Shown here: positions 61,935 to 64,000 of the stretch, in pieces | Layout: every line of letters starts with the position of its first letter | Numbering within the stretch: the stretch's first letter is position 1 | Source: an uncultured Phycisphaerales bacterium | GTDB taxonomy: Bacteria > Planctomycetota > Phycisphaerae > WQYP01 | Direction: 5' to 3' | Length of the DNA: 64,000 bases | Assembly: GCA_903845195.1 (NCBI GenBank) | Contig: CAIMWO010000087.1 | Location: 1 to 64,000 of the forward strand | Notes under the pieces: model-generated | What the model was told of the DNA's origin: nothing | The model's input: only the letters and a program-made list of their open reading frames with translations | Database searches by the model: none | Position numbers and translations under genes: made by a program

Positions 61935-62144
61935 ATGCTTTCCCTTACGATTCGTGCAACCCTGGCAGTCTTGGTGATCGGCGTCGCAACCACCGCCGCG
62001 CATGCCGACGTCACTCCCCTCGTTTCATCTTGGAACTTGCTCGGCGGATTCCTCGCCTCCCCGGCCGTCCCCGAACCCACCACTCTCGCCATCCTCGGCG
62101 TCGCCGGCACCGCCCTTCTCCTGCGCCGCAACCGCAGCAAATAA
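61935..62144 (+). CDS. 69-residue PEP-CTERM protein
   Basis: A minimal exosortase substrate. Signal peptide (to about ATTAAHA), a mature stretch of only about 20 residues, then the sorting signal VPEPTTLAILGVAGTALLL with RRNRSK. AAGGAG lies 8 bases before ATG 61935. After signal removal and exosortase cleavage, almost no protein would remain, so it may be a peptide, a decoy or a spacer-like cell-surface component. It stands alone. Confidence 0.8.
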   Translation: MLSLTIRATLAVLVIGVATTAAHADVTPLVSSWNLLGGFLASPAVPEPTTLAILGVAGTALLLRRNRSK

Positions 62145-62336
62145 CTCGATTCGCCGGCCGCCCAACTGCAGACCCGCCCGCCCCGCAGATTCCGCGCGCC
62201 AGCTCATCACGACGCGCTGGCCTGAGTTCCCTGCAACCTATCCGCCCTACGCGGGCCTCCCCGCGCCCCCCAAGCCCATGCCTTACATGGCATGCGGCGC
62301 ACCCAGCGCCCCCTTGCGCGCACATTCATCACCCCT

Positions 62337-62372
62337 TTCACTATTCACTCTTCCTCAATTCACTATTCACTC
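62337..62372. repeat. TTCACTA heptamer repeat overlapping the mutY 3' end
   Basis: Units TTCACTA, TTCACTC and TTCCTCAA, then TTCACTA and TTCACTC, covering the mutY stop codon (62363-62365). The repeat thus sets the last residues of MutY. Confidence 0.7.
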
Positions 62373-63592
62373 CGTCCCATCCCCGCCGCTTCCGCCACCC
62401 GCCCCACAATCCGCGCCATCGGCAACCCCTCGCCCCCCGGCCACGTCACCCATCGCATCGCCACATATCCATTCATCATATTCATTTTCTTCCCCGTCGT
62501 CCCACGTTCTTGGTGCCTTGGTGTCTTGGTGGTGACCTCCACCACCGCAACTTCCAACTCAAACCGCCGATGCGTCAATTGATGTATAACACTCCCCGCC
62601 CGCCGCACCGATTTGGCTGGCATTCCCAGAACTTTCAGCATGGCCCGCGCCGCCGTAGCAGCGCGTTTTGTGTTTGATGTTTTATGTTTTATGTTTCCTT
62701 CCCCAACCACCGGAAATTCCCACATCGCCTCCCACAACCCGCCCATCGCCCGCTGCCCCAGCAGCACCTCCACTTCTCGAACCTTCTTGCTTCCTGCTTC
62801 TTTATTCTTTCTTCTCAAGACAACCACCGCCACTCCTCTAACCACCGGCGTCTCGCCCTTCTTCCCCTTCACTGGCAATTCCATCTGCCGCCCTTCCGCC
62901 GCCGCCCTGCAAAACGCCCGCACCGGGCACTCCCCACATCGCGGCCGGCTCGGTAGGGGGGTGCAAACCGTCGCCCCCAACTCCATCAACGCCTGGTTCA
63001 AATCCCCATGCCGCCGCGTTCCGGCCCCCTGCATTTCCTGATGAATGCGCTCGCCCAACTCCCAGAAAAACTCGGTGTTTTTCGCCTCCGCAACGTCCTT
63101 TTCATAGCCCGTCAGACGCGAGAGCACCCGCATCACGTTTCCATCCACCACCACGGCCGGAAAATCAAACGCAATCGACGCCACCGCAGCCGCTGTATAA
63201 CGTCCCACGCCCGGCAATTCGCGCAATCCCTCCGGCGTCCGCGGAAACTGCCCGCCGCAATCCTTCACTACTTGCTGTGCCGCCAGATGCAAATGCTTCG
63301 CCCGCCGGTAATACCCCAACCCCGCCCACAGCGACAGAACCTCCTGCAGATCAGCTTGCGCCAACGTGAGAACGGTCGGAAATCGCTCCAAGAACCTATA
63401 ATAATAGGGTTTTACTGTCTCCACCTGCGTCTGCTGAAGCATCGTTTCGCTCAACCAGATCCGGTACGGCTCTTTCGTCTCCCGCCACGGCATCTCCCGC
63501 CGCGCAACGTCGTACCACCCCAATAGCTTGTGGGGTAACTCCTTTATAGGACGCAACATGCGATATTTGGATGGCGCTAATTCTGCACTCAT
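62363..63592 (-). CDS. mutY: A/G-specific adenine glycosylase with repeat insertions
   Basis: A 409-residue base-excision repair enzyme that removes A opposite 8-oxoG. Catalytic Glu49 sits in SETMLQQTQV, the HhH motif LPGVGRYTAAAVAS precedes Asp150, and the 4Fe-4S cysteines are Cys210, Cys219, Cys222 and Cys228. The first spacing is C-x8-C instead of the usual C-x6-C, and the extra residues come from a G/C-run. The C-terminal NUDIX-like domain contains three stretches that are translations of repeats: KNKEAGSKK, NIKHKTSNTK and [12 protein letters not shown] 63592 has no ribosome site, and a TATGAT word ends 10 bp upstream, so leaderless expression is possible. Confidence 0.92.
   Translation of the reverse strand: MSAELAPSKYRMLRPIKELPHKLLGWYDVARREMPWRETKEPYRIWLSETMLQQTQVETVKPYYYRFLERFPTVLTLAQADLQEVLSLWAGLGYYRRAKHLHLAAQQVVKDCGGQFPRTPEGLRELPGVGRYTAAAVASIAFDFPAVVVDGNVMRVLSRLTGYEKDVAEAKNTEFFWELGERIHQEMQGAGTRRHGDLNQALMELGATVCTPLPSRPRCGECPVRAFCRAAAEGRQMELPVKGKKGETPVVRGVAVVVLRRKNKEAGSKKVREVEVLLGQRAMGGLWEAMWEFPVVGEGNIKHKTSNTKRAATAARAMLKVLGMPAKSVRRAGSVIHQLTHRRFELEVAVVEVTTKTPRHQERGTTGKKMNMMNGYVAMRWVTWPGGEGLPMARIVGRVAEAAGMGRSE
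62509..62533 (+). repeat. CTTGGTGY octamer repeat inside mutY
   Basis: Identical to the intergenic blocks at 33485 and 37097, here read in-frame as TTKTPRHQ in MutY. See the findings. Confidence 0.85.
62665..62696 (+). repeat. TTTTATG heptamer repeat inside mutY
   Basis: GATG followed by two exact TTTTATG units and flanking partial copies. The reverse strand is read as NIKHKTSNTK in MutY. It is A/T-rich, against a GC-rich gene. Confidence 0.8.
62782..62815 (+). repeat. CTTCTT/CTTCCTG-type repeat inside mutY
   Basis: Units related to CTTCTTG, CTTCCTG and CTTCTTT in tandem, read on the reverse strand as KNKEAGSKKVRE in MutY. Periodicity is close to 7 bp but imperfect. Confidence 0.6.
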
Positions 63593-63862
63593 GGCAATAC
63601 CATCATAACAGCCCTGTCAATCCGCCCTAAATTCAGGAAATACCGATATTTGCATCTCCTGAACCCCCGCCGAGACAGGCCGGATAGAAGTACCTATACC
63701 CCCGAAGAAAGTTCGCGCCTACAATCCCTAGTGGTAAAAAATTTGTAAAACCACAAGTATCGTGATGACTTGGGGTTAAGTTGTGGAAAAGCTGTCTGTC
63801 AAGATTTAGTGAAGACCATCGTTGACACTACCAGATATAGTGGTATCTTTGGCAAATCGCTC
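63593..63862. promoter_or_regulatory. regulatory region at the right edge
   Basis: 270 bp with no gene. It contains a GTGGT...ACCAC inverted pair (63732-63755), a single DnaA-box-like TGTGGAAAA (63782-63790), and the promoter at 63822-63849. Too few DnaA boxes to claim an origin. Confidence 0.45.
63822..63849 (+). promoter_or_regulatory. strong sigma70-like promoter with palindromic operator
   Basis: Perfect -35 TTGACA (63822-63827), 16-bp spacer, -10 TATCTT (63844-63849). The palindrome TACCA-7-TGGTA (63829-63845) fills the spacer and touches the -10, the classic place for a repressor. It drives the partial frame at 63863 or a longer one beyond the window. Confidence 0.65.
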
Positions 63863-64000
63863 ATGGATGGGGCTGATTACACCCGAATAAACGTCTGGCC
63901 GATCGGACAGGAGTCCATTCGCCAGTGTGAATGGGTCATAAAGCGTTTGAAATGCTGTTCCCAAACGCAAGACCGCGACGTGGGTGAAATTGTGGGTGAG
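63863..64000 (+). CDS. partial reading frame at right edge
   Basis: An ATG at 63863 opens 46 codons without a stop to the window end, with MDGADYTRINVWPIGQ at the start and several Cys (ECCSQ-like region) later. It begins 14 bp after the -10, too close for a normal leader, so a downstream start or leaderless mRNA is possible. Not recognised; could be the first part of a phage or replication gene, but that is a guess. Confidence 0.3.
   Translation, partial: MDGADYTRINVWPIGQESIRQCEWVIKRLKCCSQTQDRDVGEIVGE

Noticed and set aside
63593-63862. replication origin
   Set aside because: A single DnaA-like box and no dnaA, dnaN or strong AT-rich unwinding element; rnpA is 26 kb away.

Overview
The window is GC-rich, densely coded bacterial chromosome, most likely from the Planctomycetota (Phycisphaerae-like). 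The evidence is two PEP-CTERM proteins with exosortase-type tails, a BldC-type HTH fused to a receiver domain, several uroporphyrinogen-decarboxylase-like (UroD) methyltransferase relatives, and loose sets of pseudopilins. Taxonomy is an inference from gene content, not a search result.

Layout. 1-396 holds a tRNA-Val 3' half, an integration-site-like remnant, next to an array of 11-bp direct repeats. 397-13290 (minus strand) is a tightly packed seven-gene envelope operon, in transcription order: a large polytopic protein, a 1717-residue protein joining a degenerate M28-peptidase-like ectodomain to an FtsX-type permease, an OPT-type transporter, a second FtsX permease, a MacB/LolD-type ATPase, a PqqD-like protein and a second ATPase. 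I regard this as the best candidate for an undescribed system. 13653-21312 is a corrinoid methyl-transfer locus: a homocysteine methyltransferase-like protein, three UroD-family proteins, a cobalamin-binding shuttle protein and, divergently, DUF1638 plus a 2Fe-2S/ASKHA reductive activator. A fourth UroD gene lies at 49023-50030.

21391-31304 carries a phosphatidylserine decarboxylase, an ECF sigma/anti-sigma pair, a secreted protein, shikimate kinase, a membrane protein, a PEP-CTERM metalloprotease-like protein and threonine ammonia-lyase. 31472-36915 holds an Mla-type lipid transport cassette (STAS-MlaE, MlaF, MlaD, lipoprotein) and an ECF T/A pair without its S component. rnpA, hflX, a tiny PLDc_N protein and an aldo/keto reductase follow. 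40547-44327 contains pseudopilins and a LamG-bearing PilX-like protein around a 132-bp MITE. 44569-47169 contains a siroheme nitrite/sulfite reductase and an HTH-receiver regulator. 51759-56037 is a nitrogen island with two amt-PII pairs; both amt leaders share a hairpin with an identical 10-nt loop and covarying stem. The end holds TM2-type small proteins, an 1116-residue coiled-coil/Wzz-like protein, a 69-residue PEP-CTERM protein, mutY, and a strong promoter with a palindrome in its spacer ahead of a partial reading frame.

A second theme is repeats. Intergenic gaps carry many unrelated 7-8-bp tandem repeats, and the same words have entered coding sequence, most clearly mutY. Long reading frames antisense to the GC-rich genes were treated as shadows and left out.
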